Assembly (NCBI GenBank): GCA_948099385.1
Contig: CANUEZ040000140.1
Span: 2,046,001 to 2,110,000, forward strand
Reading direction: 5' to 3'
DNA length: 64,000 bases
Origin: Fasciola hepatica
Taxonomy: Eukaryota > Platyhelminthes > Trematoda > Plagiorchiida > Fasciolidae
This document shows, in pieces, positions 33,617 to 44,839 of the stretch. A program made the translations under genes and the position numbers. Each line of letters begins with the position of its first letter. Position 1 is the first letter of the stretch. A model generated the notes under the pieces. That model was not told the origin of the DNA. It saw only the letters and a list, made by a program, of their open reading frames with translations, and ran no database searches.

Positions 33617-36373
33617 TTAGAAGATGGCTCTTTCGAATGCTACCTGAAAGTTACTTTTCATTTAAACCTAATGCGAGCTATTTAATACAGAGAGCAAACG
33701 TCCGACTAACCCCACTGGACAGATTTTGAAAACAGAATGGAGGACGAGCTCGTTTTCAGGGATCCTTACTCGCTCCATAATATCACAATATAATACAGCA
33801 GGTTAAGGAATTGTGGCTATTAGACCGAAGGGGGGAGTGTTAGAGACTATTAGTGGAAATCGATTGTACTTTAGGTTTAACTCAAGAACGGATGTGGGTT
33901 GTCTCTCACGCGTTATGACAGTTTTCGTCTGGTCGTTTTCCAATTGCGTGGTGGCTGGTGGGTTAAGAAGGCTTCAGAGAACAAAAATTGTTTTCGAACG
34001 CACAGATGGGGTTTTTGAGGGCCAGTGCAGCTATTCTCGGCTGTGGCCAGGTTCGATACTTTTGTTAGTCTTGATTGTCGACTCCGAACCTCATAAAGGA
34101 CACGGAAAGCTCGTTTACTATGTGATAAGACTGAGCTATGTGTGAAATCACCGAGCTTGTGAGTGATTTAATTGCTCCAGTTTTCAACCATGCTCGCTGA
34201 CACAACACACAGTACGCACTTCCACCTTCTGCCCAGTTGATCCAATCCCTTAACCTGTTGGTGATATATTGCAATGTAATGGAATGAGTATGAATTATTG
34301 AAAACGAGTCTGTTCAACAAACTGTATTCCATAACACTCAATTACTGTGTTGCCAACTTCTTTATCCTCTGTAAGTGAACCTGGTCTGTGCAATCAAATG
34401 TTCGTGTACATCAAAACGCATGATTCGCTTGTGCTCCCAATAACAATCGTGGACCCCAGTTCTCCGTGAACTTCTGAATGTAATCTAGATAACATTGAAG
34501 CAGGTGGAGGACATGAATTACAAGATGCAAGTGGTGTGTCGGTTCAAATAGTCACATACGCAACCAGTCTCACACGTACGCACCCATCGACTGATGGTGA
34601 TTCGCTGCCACGACTAGTCACAAATGCATGCACACACGTACGCACATCACTGTGATTTTACCCATGTCATGGACGACTTGTTCTAACCAATCGGACTTTA
34701 CCAATGGGCCATACATGCCTGTTGTGTCGCTACTACAGAGTGGCCCAACTTGGCCGAACTCGATCTCATGCACTGCTTGGGCTTGTCAATAGATGATTCA
34801 CTTGCTTGTTTGTTTGACCGCCTACGTGCGTGTTTACTGCTAAGTTAATAAACGGATCTGTTGCATGTTGTTCTTCGTTAATTCTGAACACAACAGAGTG
34901 TTTTCAACTCATTAAGACAGCGTTTACTGAGAAAGCTAAGGACTGAGCCTCCGACGCAACCGGTGAGAGCACAGGGGTAACGACAGCCAACGAACCATAG
35001 AAAACGGACTAGTTATATGATACAGTCATGTCGTATTTACTTCACTCAACTGGGATGCATATACATTCCATATAGCTGATGATTTGATCGAGAGAAACAA
35101 ACAGAGTACCGAAAGTTTAGCACATCAGATCTGCCATCCTTAGTATACAACGACGTGGCCCGCTTTCATCGCGACATCGATAATCTCATGGGTGACGAAA
35201 GTCTGGGAAGGGCATTTGGGATCGTTCAAAATGTTCCTGTGTGTGATCAAAGCAACGGGGATCATGACCGAAATGGTAAACATTTCTCGGCAGCCGTCTA
35301 CCAGTACGGCTTAACTCTGAACAAAATAGTATACCGTCGCCTCATATCGAATCAGGTTGTTCGGGTTCGAAGTCTCAAAAAGTACCATAACATCGGGCTG
35401 ATAGTTTCGACTGATTACTGCAAATGCCTTCGTCGTATGATAACAATAGTCAACACAGGGTGGTGAGGAATGCTGTAGCAACAGAATGAAGTGAGTGTCA
35501 AGCACATCGGGCCAACCAGTCGACAGTCACAGACAGCTGAAGAGATGGCGAATATGTCAGAATTGCCTCAAAACTCAGAAAAAGAAGCATGTGGACTTGT
35601 GAGCGGAATTGAGTGTAATCTCAGGTAATCGGTAAGATAGCAGATGTAAGGAGACAAAGATCAAATCGTCATTTGGATCAACGAGACCAACGGAACACAA
35701 GTGATATTCAAAATAAACAACCTAATGGATGCAGGCATCAGACCACAGCGAGGTCAAAATACTCAGACGCCCGGAGGATCGAAAATGCTACAGCGCGGTC
35801 AATTTATCTTCCCTGGTCAATCAAACAAAAATGAACCTCACTCCACATTGGTGATGTTATCACTCAAATACACACGGAATGAAGTTACCCAGACCTGTTC
35901 CATTCGCGGATGGAAATGTGGAGGCGTGGACCACAGATTTTGAAGTGATAGTGGCATGCAACGGAATGGAGAAGACACCTTAGTCAACTGCATTCAAGAC
36001 ACAGGTGGCTGTGCGATCCAAAGCGATATTCATCCTGAAAATGTGAAAAAGAATAGGCCTCACTAATCAGGAAGTGAGTGAGGGGCTGGTGACTGGGTTC
36101 ACACAGGAAAGTGGTCGTCCGACAACCATGGATTGGTTCAACACTGCTCAGGATATGACAATTTCCAGGATCCGGCTGTACATCTTCACTACCTGTTGCG
36201 CCATCTATCGATCGGTATTCCTTAAACAAGTCAAATACCTGAAGCACGCTTAGTTCGTGATCGTTTTGTTCGAAGTATGCTCCCGAATGACAAGTTTGGG
36301 GTTGACACTGCGTGGTAAATCTTTTCATCCATCACACAGACTTAGCGCTAATCCCATCATGGAAAACCGCAAA
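33617..36373. other. Unassigned region right of the palindrome
   Basis: Holds unrecognised plus-strand open stretches at 33813-34145 (110 codons), 35155-35466 (103 codons) and 35701-35943 (80 codons), and a minus-strand one at 35984-36328 (114 codons). None has a motif I can name. The cluster at 35.1-36.3 kb follows an LTR-like sequence and might be retroelement gag, but that is a guess. Confidence 0.3.
34740..34895 (+). repeat. Possible LTR end
   Basis: AATAAA at 34847-34852 lies about 45 bp before a CACAACA terminus (34889-34895), and pyrimidine-rich sequence precedes it. That layout resembles the R-U5 end of a retroelement LTR. No second copy was found in the window, so this stays tentative. 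Confidence 0.25.
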
Positions 36374-36619
36374 ATCAGAACACGTTTTCAGAGACAAACA
36401 ATTGTTTTCAATGATTCATTTTCAAGTCTTTACAAATTATGTAGGAGATGGTTGTGCTGAAATGGTCAAGGGTCATTCGGATTGGACGTCTCCCCCACAA
36501 ACTACGTCCAATCCGAATGACCCTTGACCATTTCAGCACAACCATCTCCTATATGATTTGTAAAGACTTGAGAATGAATCTTTGAAAACAATTTTTTGTC
36601 TCTGAAAACGTGTTCTGAT
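36374..36619. repeat. Small near-perfect hairpin (116-nt arms, 14-nt loop)
   Basis: Arms 36374-36489 and 36504-36619 are inverse complements with only a handful of mismatches, around a 14-nt loop (CTCCCCCACAAACT). Position sums are 72,993 at both ends, so there is no net indel. Outer ends read ATCAGAACACG and CGTGTTCTGAT. Transcribed, it would fold into a long stem. It could be a fold-back MITE or a small inverted duplication; no target duplication is visible. Confidence 0.93.
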
Positions 36620-39384
36620 GTCACAATGTGTGCATATTCCGGAATCTAAAACCGCAAAAGCTGTTTGTTTTGGTTTGTTTGGAACGATCGTCCCTATTCA
36701 TTGTTGGGTCTTCGGTTGGAATTCAAACCCACTGCAAACGATTTCAAGTTGGACATCTAACCATGAGGCTGCTCTAAACGGCTTGATATTTCCGCGTTGA
36801 TCGACATGGTATAATACCCTCATGTACCGCTCTTTGAGAATCTATATGTAGACCATTAGAAATATCATTAGCCCCTTGTCTTGGTTTGGTGAGCGAGAGT
36901 CCGAAAGATTTATGTGTCCCAATTTTAGTCACTGAGCCTCACCATTGTGATAGTCTGATTGTCAACACACAAGAGATTTCGCAAACCTAACTTGCTTTAC
37001 ATCTGTTTCCTACAGGTGACTAGTAAACACCAATGCTTCCAGGACTCTATCAGTCGAACCGCTCGTTGAAACTGCCTTTATCTTGTGTAGGTACACATAT
37101 TCAAAATTACTCATGAGGATTCCTTGAAAAAAGGACATTGAACAGTGAACCGGACTGTTTAAATGGTCTGTCGCCCAGTCCGAATTTGGGAGAAGTTCGA
37201 TGGATTTTCATATTGCACCCGGAAATTTTGAAATCTGAATCACCACTTCCCAGGCAGCATATACAATCTATACAAACCAGTGGCTTGTGTGTGTTACAAG
37301 CCTCGCTTTCGGATACCCTCCTTGGGTGTAGGGAATAAGTTATCGAGCGTTGAGCTCATTTAGTTCCCCGTCACATTCGTCAGGACAAAAAGCGTTCCAC
37401 TCCCGTATGGGGTATCGTCTATTGGAGCACGCTAGCTACGACGTCCGTTAGTCACTCACCGTCAGTCATTCAGTAACACTGGACTAGCCATGTTTAATAT
37501 TGAGTGTATAACTTGTTGGACGATCCCGTGAGGTTGCACACTGGATGAATCACAGATGAACATGGTCTTAAGTTCGTGTCCGGAAAAACGTTTGTGACGA
37601 TCTACCTAAGTGAAACATGGTTCAATATTTGTTTCATGTTCAACTAAGGTAATAAGTAAAGAAGTTTGCCGTTCCTGACAGGTCTCTACTGATTTCGATA
37701 TTTTCGTAGGATTCATTGGTTCATGTTTATAAATTGTTCCTTAATAATTTAACTTGTATTTCTCTACAAAATCTGAATCAGGAAGAGATTACATATTCTA
37801 TCTGAAGGAAGAATTAATAACTACTAAAATTGGTGATTATTGCTGAACAGTAGACCGTATATGGAATCCACTCGGTATGCAATACTCAATTCGATAATCA
37901 GTGTTGCCTTGTTGCCATTGGAAGTGAACGGAGAGTGGATGATCATGATTTTGTCGGGTTTCAAACATTCGCACATCATTGTTTTCAAACCAAAATGTGG
38001 TCAGCTATCGCTGACCTCAGTACATTCGGATTCCTGTCCGTAAATTCCCAACACTCTTGCGGGTGACCACTTGTTTGGTCCACATTCCCACAGGGTATCT
38101 ATCATATGGCTCCCCATGTCAGAATATCCGTGACAAGGAAACACTACTAATATCTGTCGTACTAATTGATGATATTATTTTATTATTATTACAATTAATA
38201 ATATTACTAGACTGGCTTGAGCACGGACATTTGTTTTATCATATAGTTTGGCTTATCGCGCACAGTGCTACCAACAATCAATAGGACGGCCAAAAAGGTT
38301 ATGGTAATTATTATTCAGTAAAGAGATTGCATCTCGTTGAGGCCTCGAGGGGAGTGCCAGGGTGGCCGGGATCAATTATTTACAGGACACGTAATCCCGA
38401 CTGAGACGAAATAACATGGATTATCTGCCAGAATTAAGCACAACGACGCCATCCTCGAAAGTAAATGTAAAATTCACTTTCCCCTATGAGGCATGTTTTC
38501 AAATGATTTTAGTCCTTTGGTGGCGTGAATATCACGCTCTGTCACATGATTACATAGTTTTCAGACACTAAAATTATAGACCACAAAATAACTGAAATTA
38601 CCAATCGGACATTGCTTTCCCGAAGCTATGACCCTACAGGCTGTACAAAATTGAGGTCGGGTCAGCTTTTACGTCGAACAGAATCAAAGCTGAAACTAGT
38701 AACTGTTTTAGTTCAAATGATGCCATACACATAAATAAATAAAAAAAATTGTGTGACGCGGGTTTATAAGGCAGTTTGTAATAGTATTGCCAGCTATAAA
38801 AGGTAAATTCTCCTCATTATCACCAAGATCACCTTTAAGTCGAATCAAATTGTTTATGAAATTCCCACGCAGGACCATTATATCTCACTTCCGAAATTTA
38901 TCCTTCCACTTTCCGATCACATATTCATCTACACCTCGTCCTTTTCTTTCTACGTGAAATTTATTGCTGTTCAGCCTCCTTCGTCTGTCACTTGTCCATG
39001 TATGCATTTATACGCTGGGTTGCTCTTCCACACTGGAGACGCACGACCTTAACGTTTCATTCATATAACAAGCTTACTTGCTCTGTGCTGACTTTGTCCT
39101 CTATGCGTCATTCATGCTATTTGCATGTCCACGTCGTTGCTTTTCTGCGAGCTCTGTTTTCATTCAAAATCGCCCATCGAACCTTTCTTCTGTACCATGC
39201 GAGCGACCTTTGTCATTCAAGTTATCACACCACGTCCTCCTGCTTGTCTGGGTCAGTCGTGTGTGCAGTTTCCTCTATGTCATTTCCTGAACTTGCTATC
39301 CGTTCATCCACAGTTTGAGTGTCCCAGATTCCTCCCCTGCTTGGATTGTTTCTTGTAGTATAACAACGGATTTTCACATTGTAC
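36620..39384. other. Unassigned region
   Basis: No coding domain recognised. Plus-strand open stretches at 37840-38043, 38057-38284 and the overlapping set at 38992-39358 are low in information. The last is hydrophobic and rich in Ser and Cys in all three frames, as expected of pyrimidine-rich non-coding DNA. Confidence 0.3.
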
Positions 39385-39722
39385 CAATGACTCGGTCCCG
39401 TAGTGCTCGGCGTACTGTAAGGTTGATTAGACCTTACTTCGCGGTTTCCTTAGTAAACGCGTGCTTCGGTCCTTCGTACTGCGTGAACCACCTGTACGTT
39501 ACTCTAATGTGCGGCACTGCACAAATATGTTAACCAGAACAGTATTCTCCACGACCCGTGAGAACGAGAAGGTGATTGGGAGAGATAGTGGTTAGCGTGT
39601 ATTTGGGAGCGTGCGTGAGAGCGTGCGCAAGAGCAGCGGTCAAATGGCAACCGCGCTTGGCAGTCAGCGTTCAGTTAAACAATAAGCTTGGTAAAAGTAT
39701 GAACGAAGATGGCAACCGCTAC
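39385..39722 (+). repeat. LTR-like repeat, third copy
   Basis: Same family as 2427-2750 and 2795-3111: ACCTTACTTCGCGG block, GAGCAGCGGTCAAATGGCAA, CAGTTAAACAATAA and the CGCTACA end at 39722. No pol domain lies on either side, so it is probably a solo LTR. Confidence 0.6.
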
Positions 39723-39929
39723 AGTATTTTCCTTTATGCCCATTTGAATGATTGATATTCATTCATGGTTCCTTGTAGTTGGACTGTTCCAAAAACGGAG
39801 ATATATTAATAACATTCGTGAAGATCATTCCCTGAAGTGTAAATAGATTACTGACTCATTTTATATGACTCTGGGTTTCGCATTCGTGTGGTAAATTCGT
39901 GTTTCTAAATGATGCAATACATAGAAATA

Positions 39930-40211
39930 CGTAAAAGCTCAATCTGACCCCGACTTTCAAACTCGCCGGGCACGTATATGAATCCACCTCTGGATTCACT
40001 TAAGCTCCGCCTAATACTCCTTGGTGTGAGTACTTATATCCTCCTCTCATCTCCCCTCTGTTTCTTCCTACCCCGCCCATGTCTTGCATATTTGTAAATT
40101 TTTCATGAATTTTTTCTGTCAGTTTTGGCACTTGTAAAAATTTTGATCATGCTTTAGGCATGCTTCGGGTGTCTACGAAATAAACCGTTATTATTGGTAT
40201 TGTTATAATAA
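39930..40211 (+). mobile_element. LINE 3' end fragment
   Basis: A pyrimidine-rich stretch followed by TTTTGATCATGCTTTAGGCA and a tail of TTATT/TTGTTAT units (about 40187-40210). The arrangement resembles the tails at 51.9-52.13 kb (plus) and 52.61-52.68 kb (minus), where a TGATCATGC-like motif and an ACGGTC-AGAAATATAC block precede a T/A-rich repeat. It abuts the presumed 5' end of the next LINE. Confidence 0.5.
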
Positions 40212-40579
40212 ATCCCTCCTGAAGCGACCCCGCTGCAGAAGGAGGTCCTCATACAGATAGCCGGCAACCGTGTATTGCCACAACCCTCTGATCGAGGGTT
40301 ACCCAATCCCCGAAGCAATCCCCCCGTCAGCTGCTGGTCACCACCACGATGACTAGTGCACTAAAGTAAAATTTGGACTCAGAGCTTGCCCGTTCGCTTG
40401 AGCACCCAAAAGTAAAGAAAACTTTTGGATGCGGCCAATTACCTTGTTTCTATCCGGTCTCACAGCGAAATACCAAGGTAATCCCCTGTTTCGAAGTAAA
40501 CAGAAATCTCGGAAAAGCCAGTCGGGTTAAAAGTGCGCAGCCGAACAAAACAATGGGGTGAAAATCACACGTCAGAAAA

Positions 40580-41640
40580 AATGGTGGAGAAAACTGATCC
40601 GAAATTGCGTCGGGAAAGCATTCTTTTCCTCAGAGCCATTGGGGTCACTAAAGGCGGCCACCCAAACAGCTCCACTTTTCACCCCGGTTGCCACCGTTGT
40701 CTACCCATAGCCGTGTGATACAGCCCTCCTCAGCCCGCAGCCACTCACGATCCGGTCTGTCAGCCAAACTGGCCACCAAACCACCAGGTTCCCGCAAGCC
40801 GCTTCGTACCATTCAGCAACGACATTGTCTCCCGGGGCTAGGATCACAACCTCATCTCCTCATCCTTTGTTCCCAATGGCCAAGATCTCCTCTGCACTGG
40901 CATCACCAAGCTACTAACTATGGTAGACAATCCAACCATGATCTTTCGAGCTCCAGCTAACCAGCTTGTTACCCATCTGCTTTTCCCATCCTAGGCATAT
41001 CTACACGATAAGGCGGCTCATCCTAGCGCCAGCCAGACAGCGCATCTATTTGGTCCCCAGAAGTTCCGCGAACCCAAGTACCACATGCCAGACCAATGAA
41101 TTCAGAAGCAGCCGTCATCATATCTTCAGACGCAGTGCCACGTCATAGATTTTTCACCCAGTGTACCCCCCTCCCTTCAGCTCCACCGCACCCGAATCAC
41201 TTACCACGAGCCAACAGCATAATTGCAAGCCGGAGTCACAACATGCAGACCACGGCCGACCCAAGGCCACCTCACAATAAACCCCACGTTATCCCCCTCC
41301 ACATCTTCATCCCCCGTGGCCCCTCTTCCCCAAACCTCGCCTTATTCCACTCTGATTTGATTACACACTACGTCAACTGACCTCAAGCACCAAAGCCTCC
41401 TTCGTCATCAGCCGTTTTGCTACCATTCCTCCCCCTCACATTTACTCCATGGAGCCCCGTGAGGGGCCTGTCGCTTCAACCAATTCTATCCACTACACTA
41501 TATCCACTTAAGCTCAGTCCCAGTAACCCTGCCATTCGTCACCCCCTCCACAAGACCCCTATCAAAACCTCGGTCGTGCCTTGTCTACTGCCCTCCACCT
41601 TCCGTCTAATACCGCAAGCTCCCACACAAAAAATTATTCA
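40580..41640 (+). pseudogene. LINE ORF1, broken
   Basis: An ATG at about 40581 (AAAAAATGGTGG context) opens MVEKTDPKLRRESILFLRAI, a basic amphipathic start. The rest, to 41640, is extremely rich in Pro, Ser, Thr and His in overlapping frames (40688-40960, 41096-41380, 41417-41683), as in the low-complexity ORF1 of many CR1-like LINEs. ORF1 proteins bind the LINE RNA. No zinc knuckle or RRM was recognised, and stops interrupt the frame, so assignment rests on position before the endonuclease. Confidence 0.45.
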
Positions 41641-42250
41641 GCTGAACATCAAAGAAACGTATGCTAACCTAGGTATTATATAAATGACTGAAACTTTGGT
41701 CTTTGAGCACACTCCTCCCAGTCCCATGCGTATCCCGAGGTATCAAACTTTCTGAAGTCCGAGGTCTTTTCGGGGAGGTGTTAAGTGCCTGGTATAAGTT
41801 CGGTGCACCACTCACACATCCACTTTACACCATCCCACTCCAGTCCAGTTTACGGACTCTGTATCGCTATCTATGGATTGGAGTAACGGTAGCTACCCAC
41901 TAGGTTGCACATATCGTCCTCCTGGCTCCGACCCACACACTATCAGTGCTGCTATCGAAGCCTCTGACTTTTCAACTGACCACAACTTCGGTTACAGAAT
42001 GGTTGCAAGTGGTTGCAATTTTCTACGAATCCGCTGGTTGTTATTATTGGGCCCTCCTTACTTCATGAACTTGATCTCCTGTATATACCCGGGTCTTCGT
42101 TGTGAAACTGTCAAATCGCTTAAAAGGGGCAACGGCACCCTGGACCTAGTTTTCACCCTTGACCTAAATACAGCTAAGACTCAGGTGCTACACTGTTGTC
42201 CTGGCAGTGGCCACATAATGGTGCTTTGGACACGGCTGTGCCCTTAAGAT
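41641..42250 (+). pseudogene. LINE endonuclease domain, broken
   Basis: Order of motifs: QLNIKETYANL (the 'LNVRSL' start), MTETLVFEHTPPSPMRIPRY ('LTETWLxxxIPxxAL-IPGY'; catalytic Glu present), then LGCTYRPPGSDPH ('CxYRPP', near 41902), SGCNFLRIRW ('GDFNxPxIxW' with the catalytic Asp lost), RGNGTLDLVFTLDL ('xxSxLDLIxT') and CCPGSGHIMV ('xxSDH' with Asp lost). Frame changes occur at about 41690 and 41880. The function would be target nicking; loss of two metal or catalytic acids indicates inactivity. Confidence 0.7.
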
Positions 42251-43570
42251 ATTCAGTGAAACCCGGCTCCCTCTAAATCACCCCGAGTTGCAAATTGGGG
42301 TCCAGTTTCTTCTTCCACTCCTTCGTCAAACTGGGATATCTTTTTTCTGACTTCTGACCTCCAACTTGCCGCTGACTGTCTATGTGTCTTCCATCTCAGG
42401 CGTTTGTCCAAGCTTTCCTCCACCCTTGCCCGCCGTCCCCGGCCGTCATCCAGAAAATCGAAAACGGAGCCCAATATCATAACTTTGCTGGGCAGCTATT
42501 CAATTCCAGGGACTCATCTAAACTCCCCTGCTTGAAATTACTGTCGGGGGAGTATAACCGCTCCGAGAAACGACAGCTCATCTGTCTTGAAAAGGCCGCC
42601 TCCGGTCATCCAAAAAATCAGGGCCCCTGTCAAGATTGGCAAAGGCACTGTCCTGGCGTAATTCATACACCAGCCCCAAAGTATTATTCTACCACTCCAA
42701 ACCTGCAAGCTCACCAGCAGCAGTATAAAAGGCATTCAAAGCTCATTTTGCGTTCTCTTTATTACGCTAAACAGCCTCAGTTCCCCTTCATTGCCACTGT
42801 CAATCGACATCCCTGTCCAGCATCTCGCTTGACGCTAATGTATCCACAAGATAGGAGACCTGACTAAGCCTTCTTCTCGACCTGACCCTCAAAGACTTCA
42901 CTTTGCCCGGTTTCGTTTCACTAGGTTCGATCTCTCTCTCCTGAACTTTTACACGTTGTCTCTGAACACTAGCTTGGTGCCGAAGCTGCGAATATTCTCC
43001 ATCCTCATTCCCCCTTTTAGAGAAATGATCTCCGGATGAATCCGACAACTACCGCCCCATCAAACACACTCCGTTTATGCATGCAATGACGGAATGGATG
43101 GTTAAAGAGCAAACTGTCGATCATCTACCAAGCAGCAACTTACCAACCCCCCTCCCAACATAGCACCAACAAAGGCAGATCGCGAGGCTCCCGTCGGTTT
43201 CAGCTTCCTGATCCCGTTACCACTACAGAGGGCATGAAGGAAACAGTCATTTTCCTCTTTGTGGATGTGACTTGGGCTTTTGACAGGGTTTCGCTTACCC
43301 ACCTGCCGTGTGAAATTCGCTCCTTTGGTGCTGCTAGCCTTATTCTTTCCTCTTTATCTTCTTATTGGCCTTCCTGCTCCCAAGAATCTTCGATCGATGA
43401 CCATCTGACTAACTCAAGTCCGTAGTAAGTGCGGAGATTCCCGGAAGTGTCTGAGGCCCCCCAACTTTTCCTCATGTATATAAACGACGTCTTTGCCGCA
43501 GTCTACCATAGCGCTTTGTATCTCTTGCTGGAGATATAAAGGCAGTTTATATACTAGGGAGATGCTACCT
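42251..43570 (+). pseudogene. LINE reverse transcriptase, broken
   Basis: SDNYRPIKHTPFMHAMTE (about 43038-43090) is the 'NYRPISLTS-x-x-K-x-x-E' motif; VDVTWAFDRVSLTHL (from about 43261) is motif A, 'LDFSKAFDxVPHxxL', with the metal-binding Asp kept; PGSV-x-GPP (43443-43465) is the motif B' trace; LAGDIKAVY (43521-43547) stands for motif C 'FADDIKxVY', so the first Asp is now Gly. The N-terminal half, 42382-42867, is one open frame with no firm motif. Stops and frameshifts throughout. Confidence 0.66.
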
Positions 43571-43729
43571 GTCGGCCACGACAGTAAACGCTCGATGATT
43601 TAGCCTCATTCGACCTCTGGCGCTAATGGTGGTAAATGCAGTTCTCATTTCATTACTTATCCACAAATGTACCATAAGCCCTGAATCTATCCTACCAAAG
43701 GTCACTCCCTCGCCAATTTTTCTTTAGTA

Positions 43730-44500
43730 AGATGCCTTGGCCAACTTTACTGGTCCACTTCCAACTTCTTGGAACAGGCATCCTTTCAAATGGCCAAGGA
43801 AATACGGCCCTCTGTTCTGATCATTCGCCGATTCAAATTGAAAGACAGCCACCTCATAATACACCTCTCCAGTGTCAGGCAGCTTTTCGAATATCGCTCT
43901 CTCATTTGCTCCAACAGGATAGAAACCACCTCCGCCACAAATGAAAACGGGCGAAGCTCCTTCACCCCAGAAATGATTGGACAAAACTCAAACATAATCT
44001 ATTGTCAACGGCGTGATCTACTCAAACTCAGGCCCCTACAGCCAGAACGCCTGAATCTCTGCGTCATTCTGCTGTATAAACCTGTGCACATTTTGTCCAC
44101 TGGTAAGCTGCGTTTCCTTGTCCACGCGTATACTCGCTGCTGAAACGGTGTTTCATTTTTGGCTGAACCGCCCTCGTTCCTAGCCGTCAAGTCTAATTTC
44201 TGTAGCATCTGTTTTAGTAGATTGTGGAATAAGCTCCCAGTTGATGCGTATGTTCAGTCCAATCTCCCACCTTCGATGCTAGCTTCAAACGCATACATTT
44301 TTACTTCCAATGCGATCAACCTGAGTAATGTACGCATTCCCATAGATGACTCGTTTGAAAGGGGCATTCAACTACAACACTTACATGACACCTCCACCAG
44401 CTCAATCACCTTGGTCTCACTAGATTACATAGTCCACCCTCTTCACAACCTTAATTCTAAGCAGGACCTCCTCGTTCTTGTCTTAGCCAAAATCAAGTAG
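43730..44500 (+). pseudogene. LINE ORF2 C-terminal domain, broken
   Basis: FCSICFSRLWNKLPVDAYVQ (44198-44257) matches the conserved 'F-x-x-R-x-x-x-x-W-N-x-L-P' signature near the end of CR1/Jockey ORF2 proteins. RPLQPERLNLCVILLYKPV (about 44031-44087) matches the preceding 'L-x-x-R-R-x-x-x-x-L-x-x-x-Y-K-x-x' segment. The reading frame ends at 44500, after which a pyrimidine-rich 3' UTR-like stretch follows. Confidence 0.6.
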
Positions 44501-44839
44501 AACTCTACATTTCTGCTTCATCTTCCACGGATCATCGGGTCTCATTACAACCTAACCAATGATATCCCATCTCTTTTCTCCGGACATAACTCTTATCCAC
44601 TATTCACAGAAAATTTACTGTTTGCTGCACTATCATTCACTCCTGACTCGCAATCAAATTCGGATTTTTCGAGATTATCTGGTCTAGCTTCTGGCACAAG
44701 CTACTCAATTCGCTGTAACCTTAGTGCACACCAACACAGTATTAAATGCCCCAAACAAACCCCCTGATGGCGGATACGCTGGTCAGGACGTGCGATCTTT
44801 GTATCCCAGGGTTCAGGCATTTGAGGTACGACTAGACTA

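Larger units (their letters stand above)
40212..44640 (+). mobile_element. CR1/Jockey-like LINE with all major parts
   Basis: A 4.4-kb plus-strand remnant with leader (40212-40580), Ser/Pro-rich ORF1 (40580-41640), endonuclease (41641-42250), RT (42251-43570) and C-terminal domain (43730-44500). All parts are in order but scattered over three frames. The overall size is right for a near full-length LINE. It begins directly after the A/T tail of another LINE, in the same orientation. Stops are dense and the RT motif C is degraded. Confidence 0.65.

Noticed and set aside
38992..39358. Overlapping open frames in all three plus frames
   Set aside because: Pyrimidine-rich DNA lacks stop codons by composition; no motif and no start or splice context.
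40688..41683. Proline-rich host protein
   Set aside because: Low-complexity frames sit directly before a LINE endonuclease in the same orientation, so ORF1 of the LINE is the simpler reading.
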